DNA from: Pseudomonas petrae
Lineage (GTDB): Bacteria; Pseudomonadota; Gammaproteobacteria; Pseudomonadales; Pseudomonadaceae
Assembly: GCF_021728295.1 (NCBI RefSeq)
Contig: NZ_JAKJXE010000001.1
Location: 186,001 to 250,000, forward strand
Direction: 5' to 3'
DNA: 64,000 nt
A program made the position numbers and the translations under genes. The notes beneath the pieces were generated by a model. It saw only the letters and a program-made list of their open reading frames with translations. It ran no database searches and had not been told where the DNA came from. Below, piece by piece: positions 30,229 to 39,045 of the stretch (the first letter of the stretch is position 1; each line of letters begins with the position of its first letter).

Positions 30229-30260
30229 AAAAAAGCCCCGCGTTTCTCAACGCGGGGCTT
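30227..30260 (-). terminator. Rho-independent terminator of the NAD-GDH gene
   Basis: A 12-bp perfect stem (AAGCCCCGCGTT, TCTC, AACGCGGGGCTT), with a T-rich tract following on the minus strand. Confidence 0.92.
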
Positions 30261-30282
30261 CCGATTACAGACGACTAAACCA

Positions 30283-33200
30283 TCAAACCACAGCCGTCTG
30301 CCCACTCATCGCCAGATCCAGCAACTCACGGTTAGCGACCGCATACATCGCATAATCGTTACCACTCGCCGCACGCAACTCCACCAACATTGCGCGCCAG
30401 CGCTCGACCATCGGCAAATGCTGCTCCAGCCACAGACTCAAACGCTCCTCCACATCCGCAGGACCATTCGCCATCTGCAACACAGACACCGTAATCGCCC
30501 GCTGCTGCCAATCGATATCATCACGGAACGCCTCACGGGCCAGCGCCTGCCAATTATTCTCCACCGGCAACGCACTGATCTGCTGCAGATACCACGTCAC
30601 GTCCAGCGAACTGCCCACCGCGAAATACACCTTCGCTACGTCCGCTGCATTCTGACCGGTGACGTCAGACGCCTCGATGATCGGCAACAGCGTATACAAA
30701 TGGCTCGTACCCGCCACCATCCGCGCCAGCAACTCCGGCACGCCGGCCGCAACGTACTCTTGATAACGCGTCTGCCAGACCTCACGGGTCGGGCCTTCCA
30801 GCAACTCGTCCAGCTTCAGACCCAGCGCCGCGATGTGCGGACCGAAATGCGCCACATCACGGGCCGCATCCAGCTCGTTGCGACGGCTGCGCAGGAACCA
30901 GCGCGTCGCGCGACGGCCCAGACGCATCAGCTCATCCATCAACGTCAGCTGAATCTCGGCAGGGACCTTGTAGTCCAGCGCCTCGATCTGACGGAACCAG
31001 TGTGGGAGATGGAAAATGTCACGCACGATCACGTAAGCACCAGCCACGTTAGACGCTGTCATGCCAGTCGACTCTTTGAGTCGCTGCACGAACGTGATGC
31101 CCATGTGGTTGACCAGATCGTTGGCGATCTGCGTGCTGACGATTTCGCGCTTCAGACGGTGACGACGCATCGACTCGGAGAACTTCGCGCCCAGTGACGG
31201 CGGGAACGCCGTTTCCATGTCGCGCGCCAAGTAGTCGTCGTCCGGAACGCGGGATTCCAGCAGCGCTTCCTTGAGGTCGATCTTGCTGTAGGAAATCAGC
31301 ACCGACAGCTCGGCCCGGGTCAGCCCCTTCTTCTCGGCGATGCGCTCGGCCAGTTGATCTTCCGCCGGCAGGAACTCGATGGCACGGTCCAGCTTGCCGC
31401 GCGCTTCCAGGTCGCTCATCAGGCGCTTGTACTCGGCGATGCGCTCGTAGGCACGGCGCTCCGCCAGGGACAGGGCCTGGGTCTGCTTGTAGTTGTTGCC
31501 GAGGACGAGGTTGCCCACTTCGTCGGTCATGCTTTCGAGCAGCAGGTTGCGCTGCTTCTCGGTCATGTCGCCGGCCTGGACCACTTCGTTCAGCAGGATC
31601 TTGATGTTCACTTCATGGTCGGAGCAGTCCACACCACCGGCGTTGTCGATGAAGTCGGTGTTGGTCGCGCCGCCCATCAGGCCGAATTCGACGCGGCCCA
31701 GCTGGGTCATGCCCAGGTTGCCGCCCTCGCCCACCACTTTGCAGCGCAGCTGATTACCGTTGACGCGCAGTGCATCGTTGGCTTTGTCGCCGACGTCCGC
31801 GTGGGATTCGGTGCTGGCCTTGACGTAGGTGCCGATGCCGCCGTTCCACAGCAGATCCACCGGCGCCTTGAGCAGCGCGTGCATCAGTTCGGTCGGGGTC
31901 AGCTTGTCGGCGGTGATGTCGAAGCGCGCTTTCATCTGCGGGGTGATCGCGATGCTTTTTGCGCTGCGCGGGAAGATACCGCCGCCTTCGGACATCAGGC
32001 TGGCGTCGTAGTCGGTCCACGCCGAACGCGGCAGGTCGAACAGACGCTGACGCTCGACGAAGCTGCTCGCCGGGTCCGGATTCGGGTCGATGAAGATATG
32101 CAGGTGGTTGAAGGCCGCGACCAGTTGCAGCTTGTCGGACATCAACAGGCCATTACCGAACACGTCACCGGCCATGTCGCCGACGCCGATCACGCTGATG
32201 CTGTCCTGCTGCACGTTGATGCCGCGCTCGCGGAAGTGGCGCTGCACACCGACCCACGCGCCCTTCGCGGTGATGCCCATTTTCTTGTGGTCGTAACCCG
32301 CCGAGCCGCCGGAAGCGAAGGCGTCGCCGAGCCAGAAACCGTAGTCGATGGCGATGCCATTGGCGATGTCGGAAAAGGTCGCGGTGCCTTTGTCGGCGGC
32401 GACGACCAGGTACGGGTCATCGTCGTCGTGGCGCACGACGTTGGCCGGCGGCACCAGTGCGCCTTCTTTCAGGTTGTCAGTGATGTCCAGCAGACCGGAG
32501 ATGAAGAGGCGGTAGCAGGCGATCGCTTCGGCCTGAATCTCGTCGCGGGTCCCGGTGGTCGGCAGACGACGGGGCAGGAAGCCGCCCTTGGCACCAACCG
32601 GCACAATAACCGAGTTCTTCACCTGCTGGGCTTTGACCAGACCCAGCACTTCGGTGCGGAAGTCTTCTTCACGGTCGGACCAGCGCAGGCCGCCACGGGC
32701 CACGTTGCCAAAGCGCAAGTGAACGCCTTCGACGCGCGGCGAGTAGACGAAGATTTCGAACTTCGGCACCGGCTTTGGCAGCTCGGGGATCAGGCGCGGG
32801 TTGAACTTGAAGCTGAAGTAGCTCTTGCTCTGGCCGTTGGCGTCGGTCTGGTAGAAGTTGGTGCGCATGGTCGCCTTGATCAGGTCAAGGTAGCGACGCA
32901 GGATGCGGTCTTCGTTGAGCACTTGCACGCCGTCCAGCGCGGTCAGAATCGCCTGCTCCAGACGCTGCTGCATGTCGTCGAGGTCGCCGCCGCTGAGCTT
33001 GCGCGCCAGATAGAAGCGGGTCTTGAACAGACGCGTCAGCTCCCGGGCGATGTCGGCGTGGTTGTTCAGCGTGCTGGCGATGTAACCCAGGTCGAAGCCC
33101 AGACGGATCTGCTTCAGGTAACGCGCGTAGGCACGCAGCAAGGCCACGTCGCGCCACGGCAAACCGGCCGTCAGCACCAGACGGTTGAAGGCATCGTTCT

Positions 33201-35139
33201 CGGCCTCACCACGAACGATGTGGACGAAAGCGTCCTGCAGCGTGTCGTTGAGCTGTTGCAGGTCCAGGTTCAGACCTTCGCCGTACGTGAACGCAAAATC
33301 GTGAATCCAGAACTCGCGGCCGTTGGTGTGGCGCAGGCGATACGGGAATTCACCGAGTACGCGCAAGCCGAGGTTTTCCAGAATCGGCAGGACGTCGGAC
33401 AGCGCCAGCGGCGTGTCAGCGTGGTACAGCTTGCAGTGCAGCTGCGCCTTGTCGCCCGACAGCGGCTGATAAAAGCTCATCACCAGCGGATTGGCTTCGG
33501 ACAGGCTCAGCACGTGTTGCATGTCGACCACGGCAGAGTGCGCGGCGAAACGCTCGCGGTAGCCTGCCGGGAAACCTTTCGGGAAGTCGGCCAGGACATT
33601 GGTGCCCTGGGCTTCGCCGAAGCTTTCGATGACCAGACTGGCGTAGTCGTCTTTCCACGAACGGCAGGCCTGGATGACTTCGTTTTCCAGTTGCTGCGGG
33701 TCGATGTCGAGGGTGACTTTCGGGTCCACACGCAGGATCAGCTGCACGCGCGCCAGTACCGACTCTGAGAAGAAGGTCCAGAACTCGCAGTCAGTGGCTT
33801 TCAGGCGATCCATCAGTACTTGCTGGATCTTCTGACGGACTTCGGTGGAATAGACGTCGCGCGGCACATAGGCCAGGCAGTAGCAGAAGCGGCCGTACGG
33901 GTCTTTGCGCAGGAACACGCGGATCTTGTTGCGCTCCTGGATCTGCACGATCGACATGACGGTGGTGAAGAGTTCGTCCACCGGGGTCTGGAACAGGTCG
34001 TCGCGCGGCAGCACTTCAACCACCTGCGCCAGTTCCTTGCCCAGGTGCGCCTTGGCGTCGAACCCGGAACGGCGTTCGACTTCGGCGACCTTGCGGCGGA
34101 TGTACGGAATGGCGCGCACGCTTTCGCCATACACCGACGAGGTGTACAGGCCCATGAAGCGCGATTCCTTGATGACGTTGCCGTCGGCGTCGATCTGGCG
34201 GATCGACACGTAGTCCGGATACGCCGGGCGATGCACGCGGCTCGGGTGCGCGGCCTTGGCGAACGACAGCAGGGTGGGCTCCTGCAGGTAGTTCACTGCG
34301 TAGCCTTCGATGTGCAGGTCGTCGGCGGTGAGCCCTGCGCGCAGCAGTTTGGTCAGGCCGAGGAAGGACGACGGGTCGTAATTGAGCTGACCGCCCTCGC
34401 CTTCGTTGCTGACGGTGAATTCTTCATAGCCAAGGAAGGTGAAGTGGTTGTTGACCAGCCATTCGAGGAACACCTTGACCTCGGACTTCTCCTCCGGGTC
34501 AATGTTGTATGCCGTGGCGTCGATGCCGGCCAGCAGCTCGTGGAGCTTGGCTTTCATCGGCTCGAAGTCTTCAACCGCGACGCGGACTTCGCCCAGCACC
34601 TGCTCCAGTTCGCGGGCGAGCACGTTCAGCTCGGCGGCATTGGCGCAACGGTCGATCTCCAGGTACATCAACGATTCTTGCAGCACGCCGTCGCCGCTGG
34701 TGCCTTTCGGCAGCAGTTCGAGCAGCTGGCCTTTCTCGTCGCGACGCACGCTGAGCACGGTGGTCTGAAGCGTGTGGATGCTGTAGCCGCGGCGGTTCAG
34801 TTCGGTACGCACCGAGTCGACCAGGAACGGCAGGTCGTGGTGCAGCACTTCGACGGCGGTGTGGGTGGACTGCCAGCCGTGGCGTTCGTAATCGGGGTTG
34901 TAGACGCGCACTTGGGGCGTGCCGTGCTCGAAGCGTTCGAGCAGGCGCCAGGCCGAGAGGGTGCAACCGGCCAGGTCAGAGAGTCTGCGCTGGGTGAGTT
35001 CGTCGAGGGAGATGATGCCGAAGAATTGGTCGGCGAACAGCGCCACTTGTGGCAGAGCCTGTTCGCTGATGTGCTGAGCCAGTGCCGCTCGCAGTTGGTG
35101 CTGGAAGTCGGACTTGCTGGCTGCGGTGAAGAACGCCAT
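30283..35139 (-). CDS. gdhB: NAD-specific glutamate dehydrogenase, large (about 180 kDa) class
   Basis: Catabolic enzyme that oxidises glutamate to 2-oxoglutarate and ammonia with NAD. 1618 residues, the size of the large bacterial class. A long N-terminal regulatory region with ACT-like segments (about 1-700) is followed by the catalytic core. The substrate-binding region is VARGGLRWSDREEDFRTEV (about 810-830) and the active-site lysine lies in PVGAKGGF (near 850). The NAD-binding fold follows (GVGDMAGDVFGNG) and the C-terminal helical region is complete. Monocistronic with its own terminator. Confidence 0.96.
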   Translation of the reverse strand: MAFFTAASKSDFQHQLRAALAQHISEQALPQVALFADQFFGIISLDELTQRRLSDLAGCTLSAWRLLERFEHGTPQVRVYNPDYERHGWQSTHTAVEVLHHDLPFLVDSVRTELNRRGYSIHTLQTTVLSVRRDEKGQLLELLPKGTSGDGVLQESLMYLEIDRCANAAELNVLARELEQVLGEVRVAVEDFEPMKAKLHELLAGIDATAYNIDPEEKSEVKVFLEWLVNNHFTFLGYEEFTVSNEGEGGQLNYDPSSFLGLTKLLRAGLTADDLHIEGYAVNYLQEPTLLSFAKAAHPSRVHRPAYPDYVSIRQIDADGNVIKESRFMGLYTSSVYGESVRAIPYIRRKVAEVERRSGFDAKAHLGKELAQVVEVLPRDDLFQTPVDELFTTVMSIVQIQERNKIRVFLRKDPYGRFCYCLAYVPRDVYSTEVRQKIQQVLMDRLKATDCEFWTFFSESVLARVQLILRVDPKVTLDIDPQQLENEVIQACRSWKDDYASLVIESFGEAQGTNVLADFPKGFPAGYRERFAAHSAVVDMQHVLSLSEANPLVMSFYQPLSGDKAQLHCKLYHADTPLALSDVLPILENLGLRVLGEFPYRLRHTNGREFWIHDFAFTYGEGLNLDLQQLNDTLQDAFVHIVRGEAENDAFNRLVLTAGLPWRDVALLRAYARYLKQIRLGFDLGYIASTLNNHADIARELTRLFKTRFYLARKLSGGDLDDMQQRLEQAILTALDGVQVLNEDRILRRYLDLIKATMRTNFYQTDANGQSKSYFSFKFNPRLIPELPKPVPKFEIFVYSPRVEGVHLRFGNVARGGLRWSDREEDFRTEVLGLVKAQQVKNSVIVPVGAKGGFLPRRLPTTGTRDEIQAEAIACYRLFISGLLDITDNLKEGALVPPANVVRHDDDDPYLVVAADKGTATFSDIANGIAIDYGFWLGDAFASGGSAGYDHKKMGITAKGAWVGVQRHFRERGINVQQDSISVIGVGDMAGDVFGNGLLMSDKLQLVAAFNHLHIFIDPNPDPASSFVERQRLFDLPRSAWTDYDASLMSEGGGIFPRSAKSIAITPQMKARFDITADKLTPTELMHALLKAPVDLLWNGGIGTYVKASTESHADVGDKANDALRVNGNQLRCKVVGEGGNLGMTQLGRVEFGLMGGATNTDFIDNAGGVDCSDHEVNIKILLNEVVQAGDMTEKQRNLLLESMTDEVGNLVLGNNYKQTQALSLAERRAYERIAEYKRLMSDLEARGKLDRAIEFLPAEDQLAERIAEKKGLTRAELSVLISYSKIDLKEALLESRVPDDDYLARDMETAFPPSLGAKFSESMRRHRLKREIVSTQIANDLVNHMGITFVQRLKESTGMTASNVAGAYVIVRDIFHLPHWFRQIEALDYKVPAEIQLTLMDELMRLGRRATRWFLRSRRNELDAARDVAHFGPHIAALGLKLDELLEGPTREVWQTRYQEYVAAGVPELLARMVAGTSHLYTLLPIIEASDVTGQNAADVAKVYFAVGSSLDVTWYLQQISALPVENNWQALAREAFRDDIDWQQRAITVSVLQMANGPADVEERLSLWLEQHLPMVERWRAMLVELRAASGNDYAMYAVANRELLDLAMSGQTAVV

Positions 35140-36097
35140 CTGTGGTACTCCGATTGGCTTGAGCTTTTATATAGGAGAGATGCGTGTGTCGGTTCGAGCT
35201 TGTGCGTTTGTCAGGTTTGCGTCTGGTCGATGATAGTCAGCATAACGTGACAGGGGGGCGTCGCGTTTCGCGTCGCCTGTTTTACTAACGCTTTTGGTGT
35301 GTGTGCCGTCACATTTGTTCGGCTCGAGTGCAGCTTAACGAGTGGCGCCCTGAATCTGCTTGCGATGCTGCGACATATTCGGACATCGGGTTGCGCTTGA
35401 GAGGCTCTGCCTAACGGCAGAGGGTTTCGCCTTCGGCGAGTTACTTTTAAAAAGCACTAAAAGTAACCAAAAGTGCCTGCTCTCGGTTTGGCCCTTCCTT
35501 CGTCAGGGTTCCTTCACTCCGGTCTCGCTCCGTGGGCCCGCGCCGAACGGACATCCATGTCCTGACGGCGCTCTCGCCGCATCCCTGCGGCTCGGCCCAC
35601 TGCGCGAGACCTGCGTTCAGCCTGCACCCAAGTCGCGATTGGCGGTGCCCGGGCTTTTTGCGCATGAAGATCAAAAGCGCGTTTAAGCAGATCAAAAGCT
35701 TCCCGGCTGAAGCCGGTCCTACGGTCAGAGCCAATCCCACTGGATGCATGCGATGCCTTAGTGGGACCGGCTTTAGCCGGGAAGAAGCCGGTTTGGTCGC
35801 CATCAATTTCGCGGCTGATCGTTCCCACGCTCCGCGTGGGCATGCATCCCGTGACGCTCCGCGTCACCTGAGGCCGGCCCCACTGACTGCACTCGATGCT
35901 TTTCGTAGGACCGGCTTTAGCCGGGAAGAGGCCGGTTTGCTCGCTATCAAAACTGTAGGAGCCGGCTTGCTGGCGAACGCGTCGGGTCAGGCTCCACCCA
36001 GCTACTCGGCCCACCACCCACTGCAATCTTCAGCAAATCTCACGCAGGACTGGCAAAATCCATCCCTGCCCTGAACCCATCCACGGGAGTTACCGCC
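35140..36097. repeat. Repeat-rich gap upstream of the NAD-GDH gene
   Basis: 958 bp without a gene. The first 260 bp must contain the minus-strand gdhB promoter. Copy C of the dispersed element (35400-35722) follows, then a REP-like palindrome around 35763-35785, the 50-bp repeat in minus orientation (35816-35865), another REP-like unit around 35908, and a single TGTAGGAGCCGGCTTGCTGG REP at about 35955. Confidence 0.8.
35400..35722 (+). repeat. Dispersed 320-bp element, copy C
   Basis: Plus-strand copy. Hairpin 1 is CTCTGCC/GGCAGAG (35405-35422), where the outer pair is C-G instead of the G-C of copies A and B. Hairpin 2 is GTTACTTTTA/TAAAAGTAAC (35440-35467), a changed yet fully paired stem. 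It carries the same CTCCGTGGGCCCGC core and the terminal AGATCAAAAGC tract plus REP-like palindrome. Confidence 0.8.
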
Positions 36098-36460
36098 ATG
36101 CAAATGACCACCGACAGCTTCATCTCTAACCCATGCGACGAGGAGGAAGATGATATGGCGCTTGCCTGTTGCCATGGCAGCAGCACCGGTGATCTGTTTT
36201 TACTCGCGCGTTTTCCCGATGAGGATGAAGTCGATATCACGTTTCGTGACGACACGATCCATGTCGAAGACAACATCACCGTCACCCTCAGCAACACCCG
36301 GCTGCTGGTCAAAATCGACGCCGCCGACGCCAAACCCCTGGGCGGCGACACCACGTACGACATTACCCACAGCACCCCCGCCAGTGAATTGGCCGAGCTG
36401 GACGCCACGCTGCGGATCATCCTCAAGGATGTCGGGACGTACGTCAGCCAGATCAACTGA
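36098..36460 (+). CDS. Small acidic protein of unknown function
   Basis: 120 residues, strongly acidic near the N-terminus (CDEEEDD, PDEDEVD), no signal peptide or membrane segment. GGGAG lies 8 nt before the ATG, and codon use looks like that of the neighbours, so I take it as real. The hydrophobic pattern in the second half (DITFRDDTIHVEDNITVTL, DATLRIILKD) suggests an alpha/beta fold and loosely recalls Imm10-type immunity proteins. That resemblance is too weak to name it, and no toxin gene is adjacent. Confidence 0.7.
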   Translation: MQMTTDSFISNPCDEEEDDMALACCHGSSTGDLFLLARFPDEDEVDITFRDDTIHVEDNITVTLSNTRLLVKIDAADAKPLGGDTTYDITHSTPASELAELDATLRIILKDVGTYVSQIN

Positions 36461-36648
36461 GCCCCCCGACGGTACCGGGCGCCAATTGACGCAAATGTAA
36501 GACAGTTCTTGTTTTTGCCCAGTCCTTTGCTGAAAAGCCGAAAAAACCCGCCGGCCGATTAGTCGGCGCCCCTGCGATGGATTAAAGTAACGCCCCCAGC
36601 TTCGGCGCCACTTGGCGCTGCTGCCTCTCCTGCCAGGAACTGTCATCG

Positions 36649-37608
36649 ATGGAACATCGTGAAGCGTTGATCGCGCTGCGGACCTTTCTCTCCACCCAGA
36701 TTCTCGGGCAGGAGAAACTGGTTGAGCGCTTGCTGATCGCGCTGCTGGCCGACGGCCACATGCTTGTCGAAGGCGCGCCCGGTCTGGCGAAGACCAAGGC
36801 GATCAAAGAGCTGGCTGAAGGCATCGAAGCACAATTCCATCGCATTCAGTTCACCCCCGACCTGCTGCCCGCCGACATCACCGGCACCGAGATCTATCGT
36901 CCGGAGACCGGCAGTTTCGTGTTCCAGCAAGGCCCCATCTTCCACAACCTGGTGCTCGCCGACGAAATCAACCGCGCGCCGGCCAAGGTGCAATCTGCCT
37001 TGCTGGAGGCCATGGCCGAGCGTCAAGTCAGTGTCGGGCGCAGTACTTACGACCTGTCGCCGCTGTTTCTGGTGATGGCGACGCAGAACCCCATCGAGCA
37101 GGAAGGCACTTACCCGCTGCCCGAGGCGCAGCTCGATCGTTTTCTGATGCACGTCAAGATCGGCTTCCCGGACGCCACCGTCGAACGCAAGATTCTCCAG
37201 CAGGCCCGGGGCGAAGCGCTTAATGGCGAGACCAAGCCAGAGCGCCGGGTCAGCCAGCAGGCTATTTTCGCGGCGCGCAAGGAAATCCTCGGCCTGTACA
37301 TGGCCGATGCCGTTGAGGAATACCTGGTGCAACTGGTGATGGCGACCCGCACGCCAGCCAAATTCGATGCCGAGCTGGCCGAGTGGATCGGTTATGGCGC
37401 AAGCCCCCGGGGCTCGATTTCGCTGGACCGCTGCGCCCGGGCCCACGCCTGGCTGGCCGGGCGCGATTTCGTCAGCCCGGAAGACATCCAGGCGATGGTC
37501 TTCGATGTGCTGCGTCACCGCATCATTCTGTCGTTCGAAGCAGAAGCGGCGGGCATCGATCAAGACCGCGTGATCCAGCGCATTCTCGACGTCGTGGCCG
37601 TCGCCTGA
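36649..37608 (+). CDS. MoxR-family AAA+ ATPase
   Basis: 319-residue AAA+ chaperone-like ATPase. Walker A is EGAPGLAKTK (about 42-51), Walker B LVLADEIN (near 103), sensor 1 VMATQNPIEQEG, and a C-terminal lid. First gene of a six-gene MoxR-Bat operon, 4 bp before the DUF58 gene. MoxR proteins are thought to act with VWA-domain partners such as those encoded downstream. Confidence 0.93.
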   Translation: MEHREALIALRTFLSTQILGQEKLVERLLIALLADGHMLVEGAPGLAKTKAIKELAEGIEAQFHRIQFTPDLLPADITGTEIYRPETGSFVFQQGPIFHNLVLADEINRAPAKVQSALLEAMAERQVSVGRSTYDLSPLFLVMATQNPIEQEGTYPLPEAQLDRFLMHVKIGFPDATVERKILQQARGEALNGETKPERRVSQQAIFAARKEILGLYMADAVEEYLVQLVMATRTPAKFDAELAEWIGYGASPRGSISLDRCARAHAWLAGRDFVSPEDIQAMVFDVLRHRIILSFEAEAAGIDQDRVIQRILDVVAVA

Positions 37609-37612
37609 GCCC

Positions 37613-38557
37613 ATGCAACCCTATCTGATCTCACAACCGGGCATCCGCATCAGTCTCGCCGACCTGATTGAGATGCGTCATCGCGTGCGGGAAGTGCAGC
37701 TGTTTTCCACACCCAGCCAGCGCAGCCCGTTGATTGGTCTCCACCATTCCAAGCTGCGCGGGCGCGGGGTCGACTTCGATCAGGTCAGGGTCTATCAGGC
37801 CGGCGACGACGTCAGGACCATCGACTGGCGCGTCACCGCCCGCACCCAGGAGCCCCACACCAAACTGTTTCACGAGGAACGCGAGCGACCGATTTTCATC
37901 ATGGTTGAGCAAAGCCGCCGCCTGTTTTTCGGGTCCGGGCTGATGTTCAAGTCGGTCCTCGCCGCCCAAGCTGCCGCGCTGGTCGGTTGGGCCGCGCTGG
38001 GCCACAACGACCGGGTCGGCGGGCTGGTGTTCGGTGACAACGAGCATTACGAAATCAAACCGCGACGCAGCAAACAAAGCCTGTTGCAGTTGCTGAACCG
38101 GTTGGTTCGGGTCAATCAGTCGCTGCACACCGAGGCCGCTGCCGACCGCGACACGTTCGGCGTGGCGCTGCGCCGCGCGCGGGAAGTGATGCGTCCGGGC
38201 AGTCTGGCGATCATCCTGTGCGACGAGCGCGCGTTATCCGACTCGTCCGAACAGCAACTGGCCTTGCTGTCACGGCATTGCGATCTGTTGCTGCTGCCGC
38301 TGTCCGATCCGCTGGATCACGCCTTGCCCGCTGCCGGCCTGCTGCGCTTTGCTGATCGCGGCTCGCACCTGGAGCTCGACACCCTGAACGCCGACCTGCG
38401 CCAGAGCTACCGGGCCCAGGGCGAGGCGCGTCAAGCGCGTTGGGAACTGCTGGCGCAGAAGCTGCGCGTGCTGATGATGCCGCTGAGCACCCAGCGTGAA
38501 ATGGTCGAGCAACTGCGCGAATACCTCAACGGCCAGCGCCCGGTAAAACAGCCATGA
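37613..38557 (+). CDS. DUF58-domain protein of the MoxR-Bat operon
   Basis: 314 residues. The DUF58 signature is YQAGDDVRTIDWRVTART (about 62-79), followed by a VWA-like region (IFIMVEQSRRLFFGSG, LAIILCDERAL). Cytoplasmic, with no membrane segment. It ends in an ATGA overlap with the next gene. The biochemical role is unknown; it is consistently paired with MoxR. Confidence 0.9.
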   Translation: MQPYLISQPGIRISLADLIEMRHRVREVQLFSTPSQRSPLIGLHHSKLRGRGVDFDQVRVYQAGDDVRTIDWRVTARTQEPHTKLFHEERERPIFIMVEQSRRLFFGSGLMFKSVLAAQAAALVGWAALGHNDRVGGLVFGDNEHYEIKPRRSKQSLLQLLNRLVRVNQSLHTEAAADRDTFGVALRRAREVMRPGSLAIILCDERALSDSSEQQLALLSRHCDLLLLPLSDPLDHALPAAGLLRFADRGSHLELDTLNADLRQSYRAQGEARQARWELLAQKLRVLMMPLSTQREMVEQLREYLNGQRPVKQP

Positions 38558-39045
38558 GTGCGCTGGACCCGCTACAACCGCTGATCCTGCCGGAGCCGGT
38601 CGGGTTCTGGCCGCCCGCGCCGGGCTGGTGGCTGTTGCTGATCCTGCTGCCGGCGCTGGGCTACGGCCTGTGGCGCGCGCGCAAGCTGCTGCAAAAAAAG
38701 GCCAGCGGTGACACCGTCGAGCCATTGGACCCCTTGCGCCAGGCCGCACTGGTCGAACTCGCACAGATGCCCAAACCCTACGACGGCGCACCGGCCGGTG
38801 CCTGGTTGCAGCAGATCAACGGCCTGCTCAAACGTCTGTGCCGCAATCACTACCCCTACAGCCAGAGCCACACCCTCAACGGCCGCAAATGGCTGGCGTT
38901 TCTCGACAACCGTTGTCCGGCCGCCGGCCTGACGCGCTGGATGATCCTCGTCGAGGGCGCCTACAAGCCGGAATGCAAGCTCGACGATAAGGCCATCAAC
39001 GGTCTGACCCAGTCGGTCGAGACCTGGATTCGCAAGCATGTTTGA
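38554..39045 (+). CDS. DUF4381-domain membrane protein
   Basis: 163 residues with one membrane segment (about 21-40, APGWWLLLILLPALGYGLW) and a cytoplasmic C-terminal domain (AWLQQINGLLKRLCRNHYP). Typical of DUF4381 proteins between DUF58 and BatA genes. It overlaps both neighbours (4 nt and 8 nt), indicating coupled translation. Confidence 0.88.
   Translation: MSALDPLQPLILPEPVGFWPPAPGWWLLLILLPALGYGLWRARKLLQKKASGDTVEPLDPLRQAALVELAQMPKPYDGAPAGAWLQQINGLLKRLCRNHYPYSQSHTLNGRKWLAFLDNRCPAAGLTRWMILVEGAYKPECKLDDKAINGLTQSVETWIRKHV

Noticed and set aside
31354..33768. 804-codon open frame on the plus strand antisense to the NAD-GDH gene
   Set aside because: It mirrors the codon periodicity of the high-GC gdhB gene, has no ribosome-binding site, and gives a His/Val/Gln/Asp-rich translation typical of antisense shadows.
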